From positions 1-23,180 of IMG/VR virus record IMGVR_UViG_3300030390_001712: a stretch of DNA of 23,180 nucleotides; one strand, written 5' to 3'. Source of the DNA: a virus. The translations under genes and the position numbers were made by a program. Under the pieces are notes generated by a model. The model was not told the origin of the DNA, did no database searches, and worked only from the letters and a program-made list of their open reading frames with translations. Below are positions 1 through 7,353 of this stretch, in pieces. Position 1 is the stretch's first letter. Every line of letters starts with the position of its first letter.

Positions 1-1077
1 TGCTCTGTTGGCATTTTCTGATAAACCTAGCATTCTTGTATCTTGAAGATCTCTGAGGACTCGGTCATACTCCATTCCATCATACTCTTTAAGCATATCT
101 CTACCATAATCATAAACATACATGCTTGATGGTGGTGGGGTTCTGTAAGATATCTTCTGAGGTTCGCCTTTATTATCTATATATCTAAAATCTGGGAACT
201 GAGCATCTCTTGATTCAACTGTTGGGTATGCTATATCTCCGAACATATCATATTGGTCATCATCTTCGTATCTGGCGTAAAAATCTTTCGGCAATCCGAG
301 GTCTGTATTTATGTTTGATCGCTCTCCTTGTTTGGGGCGAGTGTCAACAACCTCTGCTGTTTTTTCTTCACCACCAGTAAACATGTTTGCAAATTTTTGA
401 GCCATGCCAACATAAGGGATAAGAGTTAAAGGATTTTCTTGTATACCTCTAGTAAATTTGGTTAAGCCTTTTCCTATAAAGCTCTCCCTAGTTTCATCAT
501 ACTTAGGGTCTGATGGGCCAATATCTGTAAACGAAGGCAGCCCAACTATAGCTGCTTTTGGGTCAAGAACTAATTGGCCTTTGCCGCTTTTGTCCATAGT
601 TTTATTTGACCCTAATCCCTGAACTGTTCCGTCCTCAGCATAATCAACCATGTCAATATATGATTTCTTAATATTACCTTTCATAGCCTCAGAGGATCCT
701 GGACCATATTTATTATATCTAGATCTAGCCTGAATTACATCTCGTTTACTTAAATTGTTTAAGTCAGACTCTCTTCTTTCTTTAAAAGTAATATTTGCAT
801 TTACTTTGGTAGAGTCATACATTTCAGGTTCTAAAACTTCAGCTATCGTCATATCTTCAAAATACTTAGGAGCTGTATCTATTTTAACATTGCCTAATTC
901 ATCTTGCCTGTAATTTGTTGAATTAAGGAACTTACCTGCATCTCTGTCTCTAAAATACGCTCTAGCTTCTTTGGCTGGCTTGCCTTCTTTACTAAATTGT
1001 TTTCTTATTGCGGAATCTTCTGCATTAGAGTTACCACCCTGATGCCCACCACTACCTTTACTGCCACCAAAACACAT
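1..1077 (-). CDS. Large phage protein of unknown function, C-terminus beyond the left edge
   Basis: Reading leftward from an ATG at 1077, 359 codons are open with no stop before the window edge, so the C-terminus is missing. An AAAGGAG ribosome-binding site lies a few bases upstream, and the start follows the stop of the 74-aa gene by one base. The N-terminus (MCFGGSKGSGGHQGG) is glycine-rich and flexible. The rest is polar and rich in charged residues, Tyr and Pro, with a PPPSSMYVYDYGRDM stretch late in the visible part. I see no signal peptide or convincing membrane span. I do not recognise the family. Its place directly after portal in the head module suggests a virion or head-assembly protein (inference). 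I am confident it is a gene and unsure of its role. Confidence 0.8.
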   Translation of the reverse strand, partial: MCFGGSKGSGGHQGGNSNAEDSAIRKQFSKEGKPAKEARAYFRDRDAGKFLNSTNYRQDELGNVKIDTAPKYFEDMTIAEVLEPEMYDSTKVNANITFKERRESDLNNLSKRDVIQARSRYNKYGPGSSEAMKGNIKKSYIDMVDYAEDGTVQGLGSNKTMDKSGKGQLVLDPKAAIVGLPSFTDIGPSDPKYDETRESFIGKGLTKFTRGIQENPLTLIPYVGMAQKFANMFTGGEEKTAEVVDTRPKQGERSNINTDLGLPKDFYARYEDDDQYDMFGDIAYPTVESRDAQFPDFRYIDNKGEPQKISYRTPPPSSMYVYDYGRDMLKEYDGMEYDRVLRDLQDTRMLGLSENANRA

Positions 1078-1078
1078 T

Positions 1079-1303
1079 TTAAGCTCCTTTGCCTTTGGCC
1101 ATTGAAGCGATTACACCGCTTAATGCACCGCCACGTTGACCTGTGCCACCTTTAATTTCTTCTATTTTATCTAATACATATTGAACCATCATCTCGTCTT
1201 GGGGCATATTACCTTGAGGTGGTGGTTGCTGGCCTTGTTGTATAACTGGGCCAAATGCTTGCGGGTTAATCGGGGCGATAGATGCTAACATATCATATGT
1301 CAC
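1079..1303 (-). CDS. Small hypothetical protein after portal (74 aa)
   Basis: This is a 74-residue protein with a GTG start. GTG at 1303 is preferred over the in-frame ATG at 1291 because GGAGG sits nine bases before the GTG but 21 before the ATG. Its first 11 bases overlap the end of the portal gene, which suggests translational coupling. The N-terminal half is rich in Pro and Gln (QQGQQPPPQGN). The middle (DEMMVQYVLDKIEEIKGG) looks helical, and the end is Gly/Ala/Lys rich. No domain is recognised. Position between portal and the next head-module gene suggests a small virion or assembly factor, which is inference only. Confidence 0.7.
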   Translation of the reverse strand: MTYDMLASIAPINPQAFGPVIQQGQQPPPQGNMPQDEMMVQYVLDKIEEIKGGTGQRGGALSGVIASMAKGKGA

Positions 1304-3782
1304 TTTTCATCGCCTCCATCTGCAATTCAGCTGCATTCTTTTCTCGTTCTAACTGTATATCAGCTGCATTTTTCTCGCGCTCTAATTGCAATTCAGCTTC
1401 CAGCTTTTGTATTTTTGCTTGCATGTCTTGCTGGGCTTTCATCTGATCTATTTGCATATCTTGTTGGGCTTCAGCTTGTTTAATTTGAATTGAGGCTTGT
1501 GCTTTAGCTTGGTCTGCAGCGATTTGGGCTTGCGTCCTAGCTTGGAGTGCTTGTGTTTCAAGCTCGGCAAGTTGTTGCGCATATTGTAATGGGTTTCCTT
1601 CTTGGCCTTGTTGCATGGCTTGTTGTAATGCTGGTATTGGTTGCATTTGAGGCGATGCCTGTACAACTTGTGCTGCTCTCTGGCTAATTAATCTATCTAA
1701 ATCAGGGTTAATGTCTTCAAACTTAAATTCAGGATCTTTAAAGTCAGGTAATGGCGGCATCTCCATACCTATGCCAGCTTCCATGCGGACTCTGTACAAT
1801 AGAGCTATGTGCTCTGCTAAGTGGGCGATAAGTATAGGCTGCATCTGTGCAGCTCCAGGATTACCGCCTAATGATGGGTCTTGTAAGAACTGCATGTGAA
1901 CTGCGATATGAGAGTTGTGATCTTGCTCAGGGAATGCGCGAATAGGCTTGCCATACATAACTGCCATATTCTCGTCAATCGGATCCATCTGGACAGCTTC
2001 CTCTGGCTTTTTAAGTATCTCGTCAATATTCGGTATGCGGATTGCTTCATACATACGTTTATATGCTTGGTACATATCATGAAATTGAGGTGCTGATTGG
2101 GCGAGTTGTAATATCGCTTGAGCTTGTGCGATTCTTTGTGTGCTTGAGAATATGTTGGGGTCACTGACAGGGAGGATGTCAATGCGATCGTTGAAGTCTG
2201 CCGCGAAGATTTGTTCGCTACTGCCTGACAACGAAAATGTAAACGATTCGGGCAGGTTCTCTGCGTTGAGTTCCGCAAGTAATTTGAACTCTTGCCCTTG
2301 GGAATAATGCAACCTTTTGTGAATGGCCGAGAACGCTTTACTGCCCTGTTCTATCAAAGCCACTGTGGAGCCAACTGGTGCATTAGGGTTTACATCCCCA
2401 ACATTTAAATCCGCTGTACTTGCAAATCTTTGTCCTGCTTGAACAATAAAACCAAGTAAATTAAACAGTGACTGGCTTGGCTCTTTAAATGGTAATGGCA
2501 TTATCGCCTTGTTAACATCGTCAACTGTTGCGTCTAAATCTACAAACTCTCCAGGATTAACCTGAACTTCACCACCGCTAACTCTGCCTCTTAACTTAAA
2601 GCCACCTTGCATATTGGCGAATGCTGCTGAGTCTAATAGAGCTCTTAATGAGCCAGTTGCTGCTTTGCCCAGACCACCAATAAGATGATATAAACCGAAG
2701 CCATAAAAGCCCAATCCAGGAAGGAACTTATAACTGACAAACCAGTCTCTGCGTTCCATTCTTTCGTCATTTTCATGCCAGTTCCTGCGTATGCTTACTA
2801 TGTTGTTATTATTATAATCAATTGTAACAACATATGGTATAGCAACTTTTACTTCGTCTTCATCATATTCAACATCGTTAATATCATCAAAGATTTCGTA
2901 AACATGCATTTCTAAAAGTGTTACAGTATCGTCCTCGGAATCATCAAGCTCATCAACACCTTCAATTTGACCAATGGTATCGCCTGATGGATCTATGTCT
3001 GATGAAGCGTAATCAGTTGCCATATAAAAACCTGACTGAACATATTTGTTATAGTCATTCCTTGGCATTTGTATTACATGTGTGTATCGGGGGGATGTTT
3101 GTAAATCTTTACTTTCAGGAGCTACAACAAAGTCTTCTGCCTTTACAAACTGGGAACATTGCCTGTCCATATTTGCATCCCACCAAACCTTTTTAAAAGT
3201 CTGACCAACTAATGGTAAGTGAAATAACATTTGGTCTAAGTCTGGGAAGTACTCAGGCATCTCCTGAGTAATCTGGTAATTCATGAATTCACGAACGCGT
3301 CTTGCTTGGTCTTCGAGCTCCTCATTAGGATCGCCAACAATTGTAGTTTTAACTGGGCCACCTGATGGATATAACTCTGCAATTGCTCTTGCGTTAAATT
3401 GAGATGCTGCTTCTGCTATCATAGGGTGAACAACTGTAGATAAACCGCGAGTTGCTCTTTCGTCTTCTGATTCGTCTAAGCCGCCATCTGGGTCTAAAGT
3501 TTTAAGCCCATCTTTATATCTTTCTTCCCATTCAGAGCGTGCTTCTCTATCTCTGTCGTAATATGAAATAAGAGTCTGGCCTTTTCGTCTTAACTCTATT
3601 GGGTCTAATATCTCAGCTAAATTCTCGTCAAACTGACTTTCCATCTGCTCAGGCATGTCAGAATCAGGATCTCCTATTAAAACATCGCCATTGGCCAGAT
3701 CTTCAATTTGTAAATCGTCGGGCGGTGAAGCCTCAGTAAATGGTGCGGTGGTTCTATTAAGAGAGATAGGTTCTCTAGCCAT
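1293..3782 (-). CDS. Portal protein (large podovirus type)
   Basis: The product is 829 aa and is read as the portal: the dodecameric ring at the capsid vertex through which DNA is packaged and ejected. It directly follows the large terminase (8-base overlap), the usual order. The N-terminal region (about residues 55-140) has the charged helical segment EILDPIELRRKGQTLISYYD followed by a conserved-looking STVVHPMIAEAASQFNARA, typical of long portals in podoviruses. The centre is mixed alpha/beta. The last 130 or so residues are extremely rich in Gln, Ala, Glu and Lys and form a long predicted helix, as in P22-like portals whose C-terminal barrel reaches into the capsid. At 829 aa it is longer than P22 gp1 (about 725). 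The start is ATG at 3782 with AAGGA ten bases upstream. Family assignment rests on pattern and context, not on a search. Confidence 0.85.
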   Translation of the reverse strand: MAREPISLNRTTAPFTEASPPDDLQIEDLANGDVLIGDPDSDMPEQMESQFDENLAEILDPIELRRKGQTLISYYDRDREARSEWEERYKDGLKTLDPDGGLDESEDERATRGLSTVVHPMIAEAASQFNARAIAELYPSGGPVKTTIVGDPNEELEDQARRVREFMNYQITQEMPEYFPDLDQMLFHLPLVGQTFKKVWWDANMDRQCSQFVKAEDFVVAPESKDLQTSPRYTHVIQMPRNDYNKYVQSGFYMATDYASSDIDPSGDTIGQIEGVDELDDSEDDTVTLLEMHVYEIFDDINDVEYDEDEVKVAIPYVVTIDYNNNNIVSIRRNWHENDERMERRDWFVSYKFLPGLGFYGFGLYHLIGGLGKAATGSLRALLDSAAFANMQGGFKLRGRVSGGEVQVNPGEFVDLDATVDDVNKAIMPLPFKEPSQSLFNLLGFIVQAGQRFASTADLNVGDVNPNAPVGSTVALIEQGSKAFSAIHKRLHYSQGQEFKLLAELNAENLPESFTFSLSGSSEQIFAADFNDRIDILPVSDPNIFSSTQRIAQAQAILQLAQSAPQFHDMYQAYKRMYEAIRIPNIDEILKKPEEAVQMDPIDENMAVMYGKPIRAFPEQDHNSHIAVHMQFLQDPSLGGNPGAAQMQPILIAHLAEHIALLYRVRMEAGIGMEMPPLPDFKDPEFKFEDINPDLDRLISQRAAQVVQASPQMQPIPALQQAMQQGQEGNPLQYAQQLAELETQALQARTQAQIAADQAKAQASIQIKQAEAQQDMQIDQMKAQQDMQAKIQKLEAELQLEREKNAADIQLEREKNAAELQMEAMKSDI
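1323..1388 (-). repeat. Tandem 33-bp repeat coding an 11-residue (hendecad) unit in the portal tail
   Basis: Portal residues 799-809 (QLEREKNAADI) and 810-820 (QLEREKNAAEL) are near-identical 11-mers, coded by two adjacent 33-base units. A third, degraded unit begins QMEAM. Upstream, QQDMQ and QMKAQ words recur with similar spacing. Eleven-residue periodicity favours long, nearly straight helical bundles, which suits a portal barrel. The DNA repeat could also change length by slippage. Confidence 0.75.
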
Positions 3783-5274
3783 ACAGAGTCATCCTTCTTT
3801 TTTCTGGATATTCGTCATCTTCATAATCGTCAGAATGAGTAACAAACCATCCTTTTCTAAGTCTTAACCATGCTTGCGTGCACGTATCTACTATGTCATC
3901 ATTATCACCAGCTGGGAATGCTGCGCAGATGTCTATTAAATCTTTAGCCCATTTTTTATTAAAAGGAAAGTAAATTCTTCCATCTTCCAGCAATGCGGAG
4001 CTTGCATGTGCTCTAGCTTGCTTATCTCTGTCAGGGGAATATTCAATAACTGGGATGCCTGCCATACGCAAATCTTGCAGCAGGGATTGACCCGAGGCTT
4101 TCTTTTCTATTAAAACTGCATCAGGTTCAAAATCATAATAACTTTCTTGAGCTATTTTTCTTAATTCAGGATAACTTACTCTGTCATACCACATATCAAT
4201 TACAATAACATTAACTTGGCCGTTCTTTCTAAAAACTCCCCAAGTTGTGCGAGCGGAATAAGATGAGTTTTCTTTTGTGCTAAATGCAGTATCCCAAGAT
4301 TGTAAAACATATTCTATCGGAGGCAAGTCTTCTTTCTCCCATGGCACCCACCACTCTGCTTTAAGTATTCCGCCACCTTTGGGCATTGGCCTTTGTTGTA
4401 GTTGGCCTGCAGCTGCATAACTTCCTAGACTTCTTTCAAGGTTTTCTAATGTCTTATCGTCTATTCTGTCTGGCCAAAGAAGCTCTCCTTCATCTGTTCT
4501 TGGGTCAAAAAAGTTAAGCGAAGACCTTGTTATTGTCGGGTGGCCGACTTCATAACGAGCAGGCAAACATAAATGATCCCATTCATCTCCTAACTCATTA
4601 GATAATATATGGCCAGTTAAATCATTCTCATGAACTCTTTGCATAATAATTATGAACGCGCCAGTCTTTGGGTCATTGAGTCGGGTTTGCATTGCTTGGT
4701 CCCACCACTCTAGAACTCCTTCTCTAACTGTTGAAGACTCTGACTCCCTAACATTATGCGGGTCATCAATAACAATTATGTCACCACCCTCACCAGTCAA
4801 AGCACCATCAACCGAAGTGGCAATCCTCGCGCCAGTCTTATCATTCTCAAAGCGTTGTTTCTGGTTTTGGTCTGAAGTCAGCTTAAAAGTTTCCCCAAAG
4901 TGTTCTTTATACCATCGGCTGTCGAGCAATCTCCTGCACTTAACGCTATCCCTGATGGAAAGAGAGCCAGCATATGAAGCGTAAAGAAATTTCTTTTCTG
5001 GCTGGATGGTCCAAGCCCAAGCAGGTAAAGCAACAGCAACTGAGATAGATTTCATATGGCGCGGAGGTATATTAATGATCAACCTTTTAATATCACCTTC
5101 AACAACTGCCTGTAAATGATCGCTTACTGCGTCAATGTGCCAGTTATCATAGAAGTCTCGTCCTGGCTCAATCGCTGGCCAACTGCTCTTGGTAAATTCC
5201 TTCAAGGATCTCCGCATTTTCTCCGCCCTGATCTCCTTCAATGACAGCGTGCTCAAGAACTCGTTCAATTGCAT
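3775..5274 (-). CDS. terL: Terminase large subunit (TerL)
   Basis: This 499-aa ATPase-nuclease packages DNA into the prohead. The ATPase half shows the adenine-side segment EPGRDFYDNWHIDAV (36-50), a Walker A of the terminase type, PPRHMKS (70-76), where Met replaces the commoner Gly, and Walker B DIIVIDDPHN (165-174). The RNase H-like nuclease half shows SWDTAF (catalytic Asp328), VLIEKKASGQSL (Glu390) and a final NDDIVD (459-463), the expected acidic triad. Length is normal for the family. The start is ATG at 5274 with AGGAG nine bases upstream. The first 107 bases lie inside the 3' end of the upstream TerS-like gene, and the stop overlaps the portal start by 8 bases, so all three are probably translated from one message. 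Confidence 0.97.
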   Translation of the reverse strand: MQLNEFLSTLSLKEIRAEKMRRSLKEFTKSSWPAIEPGRDFYDNWHIDAVSDHLQAVVEGDIKRLIINIPPRHMKSISVAVALPAWAWTIQPEKKFLYASYAGSLSIRDSVKCRRLLDSRWYKEHFGETFKLTSDQNQKQRFENDKTGARIATSVDGALTGEGGDIIVIDDPHNVRESESSTVREGVLEWWDQAMQTRLNDPKTGAFIIIMQRVHENDLTGHILSNELGDEWDHLCLPARYEVGHPTITRSSLNFFDPRTDEGELLWPDRIDDKTLENLERSLGSYAAAGQLQQRPMPKGGGILKAEWWVPWEKEDLPPIEYVLQSWDTAFSTKENSSYSARTTWGVFRKNGQVNVIVIDMWYDRVSYPELRKIAQESYYDFEPDAVLIEKKASGQSLLQDLRMAGIPVIEYSPDRDKQARAHASSALLEDGRIYFPFNKKWAKDLIDICAAFPAGDNDDIVDTCTQAWLRLRKGWFVTHSDDYEDDEYPEKRRMTLYG

Positions 5275-5707
5275 TTAAATCATCTCCTGTTAATTTGCTT
5301 ATGTCAAGAATTTTCTTCTCTTCAATCTGAGCTGTAACCTCAACTGCCTTTAAATCAGGCATGCATTTTGACAACAAAGTTTTTGCAGCCATTATCCTTA
5401 ACTCAGGATCAGCACCAACCTTACCAATATCTTGAACATTACCTTGTTCATCTTGCGTGTAAACGCTGAACATCTCTCTGCCCTGCATAACTCCAGAAAG
5501 GAAACCAACAGGATCTGCTTGCCCCATGATCCAATTGATAGTTGCAGGATGATTCCATTTGTATCGCTTCTTTCTTTCGCGTGAAGGCTTCTGGTTCTTC
5601 AGAGGTTCAACTGATTTAAACTTACCATCCCATTTATCTGGTTGAACTGGGGCACTTTTGTTAACAGGCCTTTTAACTTGTACTTTCTTTTGGTTCTCTG
5701 TAGCCAT
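5168..5707 (-). CDS. Putative terminase small subunit
   Basis: This is a 179-aa protein directly upstream of TerL. The N-terminal 50 residues are strongly basic (PVNKSAPVQPDKW, RERKKRYKWNHP) and could bind DNA. A central segment, DPELRIMAAKTLLSKCMPDL followed by KAVEVTA, resembles the 'xLRxxAAxxLLxYxxPxLKAVEV' signature I associate with TerS-like proteins that precede TerL in many phages. The C-terminus is acidic and helical. Start is ATG at 5707 with GGGAG about 11 bases upstream. The 3' end overlaps terL by 107 bases, which is long. Function is inferred from signature and position. A generic head-module protein is the alternative. Confidence 0.6.
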   Translation of the reverse strand: MATENQKKVQVKRPVNKSAPVQPDKWDGKFKSVEPLKNQKPSRERKKRYKWNHPATINWIMGQADPVGFLSGVMQGREMFSVYTQDEQGNVQDIGKVGADPELRIMAAKTLLSKCMPDLKAVEVTAQIEEKKILDISKLTGDDLNAIERVLEHAVIEGDQGGENAEILEGIYQEQLASD

Positions 5708-5809
5708 TTATTATTCACTCCCAACCTTACTTGCAGTGGTCAACTGACAATTAAGTGTAACTTATTTAAACATAAAAAGAAAGCAATAATTAACGAACAC
5801 ATTCTCTGG
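5708..5809. other. 102-base intergenic gap before the terminase module
   Basis: No gene is supported here. On the minus strand a weak promoter-like pair can be drawn (TTTCTT, 17 bases, TACACT), followed by the small dyad CAGTTGACCACTG and then the GGGAG ribosome-binding site of the TerS-like gene. It does not match the repeated promoter element seen at the replication operons, so the late genes may have a different promoter type or be read from upstream. The promoter call is weak. Confidence 0.3.
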
Positions 5810-6310
5810 TCAAAGAAGCCAATTAGGCATTGATCTATTTTTGTTCCATCTAGCAAAGCCCATCTTATCTTTCTTATAAAATTTACGATACGCCTCTAAA
5901 GGATAACTCTCAGTTGTTTTAAGATCTTTATGATCACCAAAGCACTGCGGCATAACTGTAAGCATCTTCATATTACCTTTAGGAATAAGGCCGATGCCAA
6001 CTGCGATAGATTTCCTATGTTTACCTGCCCCATGGCATTTACCATAGCGATAAGTATATTCCCTCAACATAGCACAATACAAATTATACGCAAACCGAAA
6101 GTTGTAGCGAGTTTTCATAGCCCAAAGAGTGCAGGGATGTTTTTGGTGAACAGGTTTATACAGATCATTTTCTTCTGCATATTCTGGGGCGTGGTGCCAT
6201 AACGCAGTGCAAAGCATCTGCGCTTCTTCTAAAGGCATTTTTACAACGTGTTGATCGCATAACGCCCTAGCAATAGAATCAGGATCTTCATCAATTATAA
6301 ACCTATTCAT
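5810..6310 (-). CDS. Conserved phage protein, possibly pyrimidine-dimer-glycosylase related
   Basis: I place the start at ATG 6310 (166 aa) because it forms a classic ATGA overlap with the upstream gene and has AGGGTGG just before it. A GTG nine bases earlier is in frame but less well placed. Visible signatures are NRFIIDEDPDSIARALCDQH, HVVKMPLEEAQMLCTALW, KHPCTLWA and REYTYRYGKCH, a Cys/His/Tyr-rich pattern I have seen in proteins of many phages, usually called hypothetical and sometimes pyrimidine dimer DNA glycosylase. The DQH...E arrangement is faintly reminiscent of T4 DenV, but I cannot show homology. If right, it would repair UV damage. It is read from the accessory operon with the 63-aa and 128-aa genes. 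Confidence 0.65.
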   Translation of the reverse strand: MNRFIIDEDPDSIARALCDQHVVKMPLEEAQMLCTALWHHAPEYAEENDLYKPVHQKHPCTLWAMKTRYNFRFAYNLYCAMLREYTYRYGKCHGAGKHRKSIAVGIGLIPKGNMKMLTVMPQCFGDHKDLKTTESYPLEAYRKFYKKDKMGFARWNKNRSMPNWLL

Positions 6311-6498
6311 GTTTGCCACCCTGATATTGGAGAGTAACTTCCGTAAATAGTAGCACCCCCACCAGTATTTAGAAAACCTTCAACAGCAGTCTCAAAGCCA
6401 GTCTTCTCTGCTGCAACAATAGCATCCATAATCTCTCCAAAAACTTTATCTTCAGCCGAGGAGTGAGGGATATTTACCAAGCGTATTTTATAAAACAT
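6307..6498 (-). CDS. Small hypothetical protein (63 aa)
   Basis: This 63-residue product begins MFYKIRLVNIPHSSAEDKVF, continues with an amphipathic helix-like EIMDAIVAAEKTGFETAVEG, and ends in a Gly/Ser/Tyr-rich tail (GGGATIYGSYSPISGW). The start is ATG at 6498, five bases after a perfect TTGAGAAAGGAA ribosome-binding motif. Its TGA overlaps the next ATG by four bases. A stable hairpin lies just upstream. No family is recognised. Confidence 0.65.
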   Translation of the reverse strand: MFYKIRLVNIPHSSAEDKVFGEIMDAIVAAEKTGFETAVEGFLNTGGGATIYGSYSPISGWQT

Positions 6499-6521
6499 AT
6501 TATTTCCTTTCTCAATATGTT

Positions 6522-6539
6522 GGGGAGCCGAAGCTCCCC
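6522..6539 (-). other. C(UUCG)G tetraloop hairpin between two minus-strand genes
   Basis: On the minus strand the RNA would read GGGGAGC-UUCG-GCUCCCC, a perfect seven-pair stem closed by a C-G pair on a UUCG loop, one of the most stable RNA hairpins known. No U-run follows on the minus strand, so it is not a standard intrinsic terminator. It lies between the stop of the 128-aa gene and the ribosome-binding site of the 63-aa gene. Phage T4 messages use the same tetraloop between genes. A role in 3'-end protection or RNA processing is inferred. Confidence 0.8.
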
Positions 6540-6546
6540 TGATTAA

Positions 6547-6933
6547 TTAAACTGGTTTAAGACCAATGTTGTTATTTGCTGTAGCGACAATCTCAAACAT
6601 TTTCCCGTGAAACTTTATTTCATCTCCATGGTTCACCATGAAAGAAATCTCTTGATCTCGTGTGTGAGAAGTAATCGATACACCATTTCCGAATGCAAAA
6701 TGAAGATCCTCACCATTTTCTTTTGCTCTTTCTACTGCCTCGAATGGGCAACTACACCAGTCGATGGCGCAAGATACAACACTACCTAAAGTATAGAAGT
6801 TGTGCAGAGTGCCGTGGTTTATTGATTTATATGCAATAGCTAAGACATCACCATCTTTGTATCCTTCGTAATTTTCTTTACCTACAAAGATTTTGTGAGC
6901 TAAATTTTCGTGTGCTATTTCTCGTTGTGCCAT
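6547..6933 (-). CDS. Hypothetical protein, first gene of the leftward accessory operon (128 aa)
   Basis: The 128-aa product has alternating short strands and turns: VGKENYEGYKDGDVLAIA, a Cys-containing middle (SCAIDWCSCPF) and a likely beta-rich C-terminus (ISFMVNHGDEIKFHGKMFEI). CxxxxxCxC at about 55-62 could bind metal, but this is speculative. Start is ATG at 6933 after TTGAGAAAGGAA. It is the gene directly behind promoter element A, so it is probably made early and in quantity. I do not recognise the family. Confidence 0.7.
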   Translation of the reverse strand: MAQREIAHENLAHKIFVGKENYEGYKDGDVLAIAYKSINHGTLHNFYTLGSVVSCAIDWCSCPFEAVERAKENGEDLHFAFGNGVSITSHTRDQEISFMVNHGDEIKFHGKMFEIVATANNNIGLKPV

Positions 6934-6940
6934 TTTATTT

Positions 6941-7020
6941 CCTTTCTCAATGTATACCCTCTTCTACTCTATTTAATTAGAAAGGTAAAGCACTTTCTTT
7001 CCCTTTAATAACAAAGACTT
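6941..7020 (-). promoter_or_regulatory. Promoter-leader element copy A (leftward)
   Basis: Read on the minus strand from 7020 to 6941, this 80-base element aligns without gaps to copy B (12473-12552), matching at about 64 of 80 positions. It contains AAAGAAAGTGCTTTAC, a -35-like TTTACC (6989-6984), exactly 17 bases, a -10-like TAGAAG (6966-6961), then GGTATACATTGAGAAAGG leading into the 128-aa gene. Placement before a first gene and the sigma70-like spacing support a promoter. Whether host or phage polymerase uses it is unknown. Confidence 0.75.
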
Positions 7021-7028
7021 ACGAGAAA

Positions 7029-7133
7029 GTTCCCAGACACTGGGGTACAGTTTCCCCAGTTTTTCGAGAAAAGAAACCTAATTAACATTATGTTTTTAAA
7101 AGGTTTTTCCCAAAAGGTTCCCAAGGTTTCCCC
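7029..7133 (+). repeat. Iteron-like GTTnCCC direct repeats
   Basis: Five same-strand words are seen: GTTCCCAG (7029), GTTTCCCCAG (7050), GTTTTTCCCA (7103), GTTCCCA (7118) and GTTTCCCCA (7127). The last three form a near-tandem array in which TTCCC recurs about every 11 bases, one helical turn, each preceded by AAGG or AAAGG. The reverse word CTGGGAAC recurs at 7278-7285. This arrangement would place repeated protein contacts on one face of the helix. Confidence 0.6.
7039..7060. other. ACTGGGG/CCCCAGT dyad with following T-run
   Basis: There is a perfect seven-base inverted repeat (7039-7045 and 7054-7060) with an 8-base loop, followed on the plus strand by TTTTC. It has the shape of a short intrinsic terminator for plus-strand RNA, but no plus-strand gene precedes it. 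An operator or origin dyad is equally likely. Its arms share the GTTTCCCCAG/CTGGGG word of the surrounding repeats. Confidence 0.5.
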
Positions 7134-7235
7134 AAAAGTGCTTTTTTTAAGAAATTATTTTTTGTTGTAAAAATCTCCCCTATATAACTATCTCATAATT
7201 CTAGAACGTCCCCCATAAAACTAAAAGAAGAGAAA

Positions 7236-7250
7236 CCAGAGAAACTCTGG
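7236..7250. other. CCAGAG-AAA-CTCTGG inverted repeat
   Basis: A perfect six-base inverted repeat with a three-base centre is seen. A second CTCTGGG word occurs 31 bases downstream (7276-7282). Both lie upstream of the candidate rightward promoter D. They could be an operator for the divergent unit. No T-run follows, so a terminator is unlikely. Confidence 0.45.
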
Positions 7251-7295
7251 GGTCATAGTAATTTTTTATACAAAACTCTGGGAACCAAAAATAAA

Positions 7296-7346
7296 ACTTT
7301 ACTTTTTAGATTTTATAGATCACTATTATATTTATTGAGAAAGGAA
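7296..7346 (+). promoter_or_regulatory. Diverged promoter-leader element copy D (rightward)
   Basis: CTTTAC (7297-7302) is followed 38 bases later by TTGAGAAAGGAA (7335-7346). In copies A, B and C the distance is 40. The segment between is very AT-rich with TATAGAT (7314-7320) and TATTAT (7324-7329) as possible -10 boxes. The 17-base spacing of the other copies is not kept. It is called a promoter mainly because it heads the rightward operon and ends in the same leader motif. Confidence 0.45.
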
Positions 7347-7353
7347 GCCAATA

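Larger units (their letters stand above)
7021..7353. other. AT-rich divergent intergenic region, candidate origin or regulatory hub
   Basis: With promoter A this is a 420-base gap between divergent genes, the longest non-coding stretch in the window. It holds a 7-bp dyad with T-run, five GTTnCCC-type direct repeats, inverted copies of the same word (CTGGGG, CTGGGAAC), a CCAGAG-AAA-CTCTGG hairpin, and an extremely AT-rich core (about 7141-7200, long T and A runs) that could be a DNA-unwinding element. Repeats next to an AT-rich core at a divergent boundary near primase and ssDNA-binding genes is a common origin layout. No gene with a ribosome-binding site is seen. The origin call is inference. 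Confidence 0.5.

Noticed and set aside
1868-2278. 136-codon open frame on the minus strand in another frame of portal
   Set aside because: It lies wholly inside the portal gene, lacks a good ribosome-binding site and has no protein-like pattern.
5642-5833. 63-codon plus-strand frame across the 5708-5809 gap
   Set aside because: It overlaps two opposite-strand genes, has no ribosome-binding site and shows no conserved pattern.
7039-7064. The ACTGGGG dyad plus T-run as a true terminator
   Set aside because: The shape fits, but no plus-strand transcript is expected upstream of it, and its arms belong to the local repeat family. It is kept as a dyad of uncertain role.
7090-7170. 26-codon frame starting ATG in the divergent intergenic region
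   Set aside because: It has no ribosome-binding site, and its sequence is produced by the GTTnCCC repeats and T-runs.
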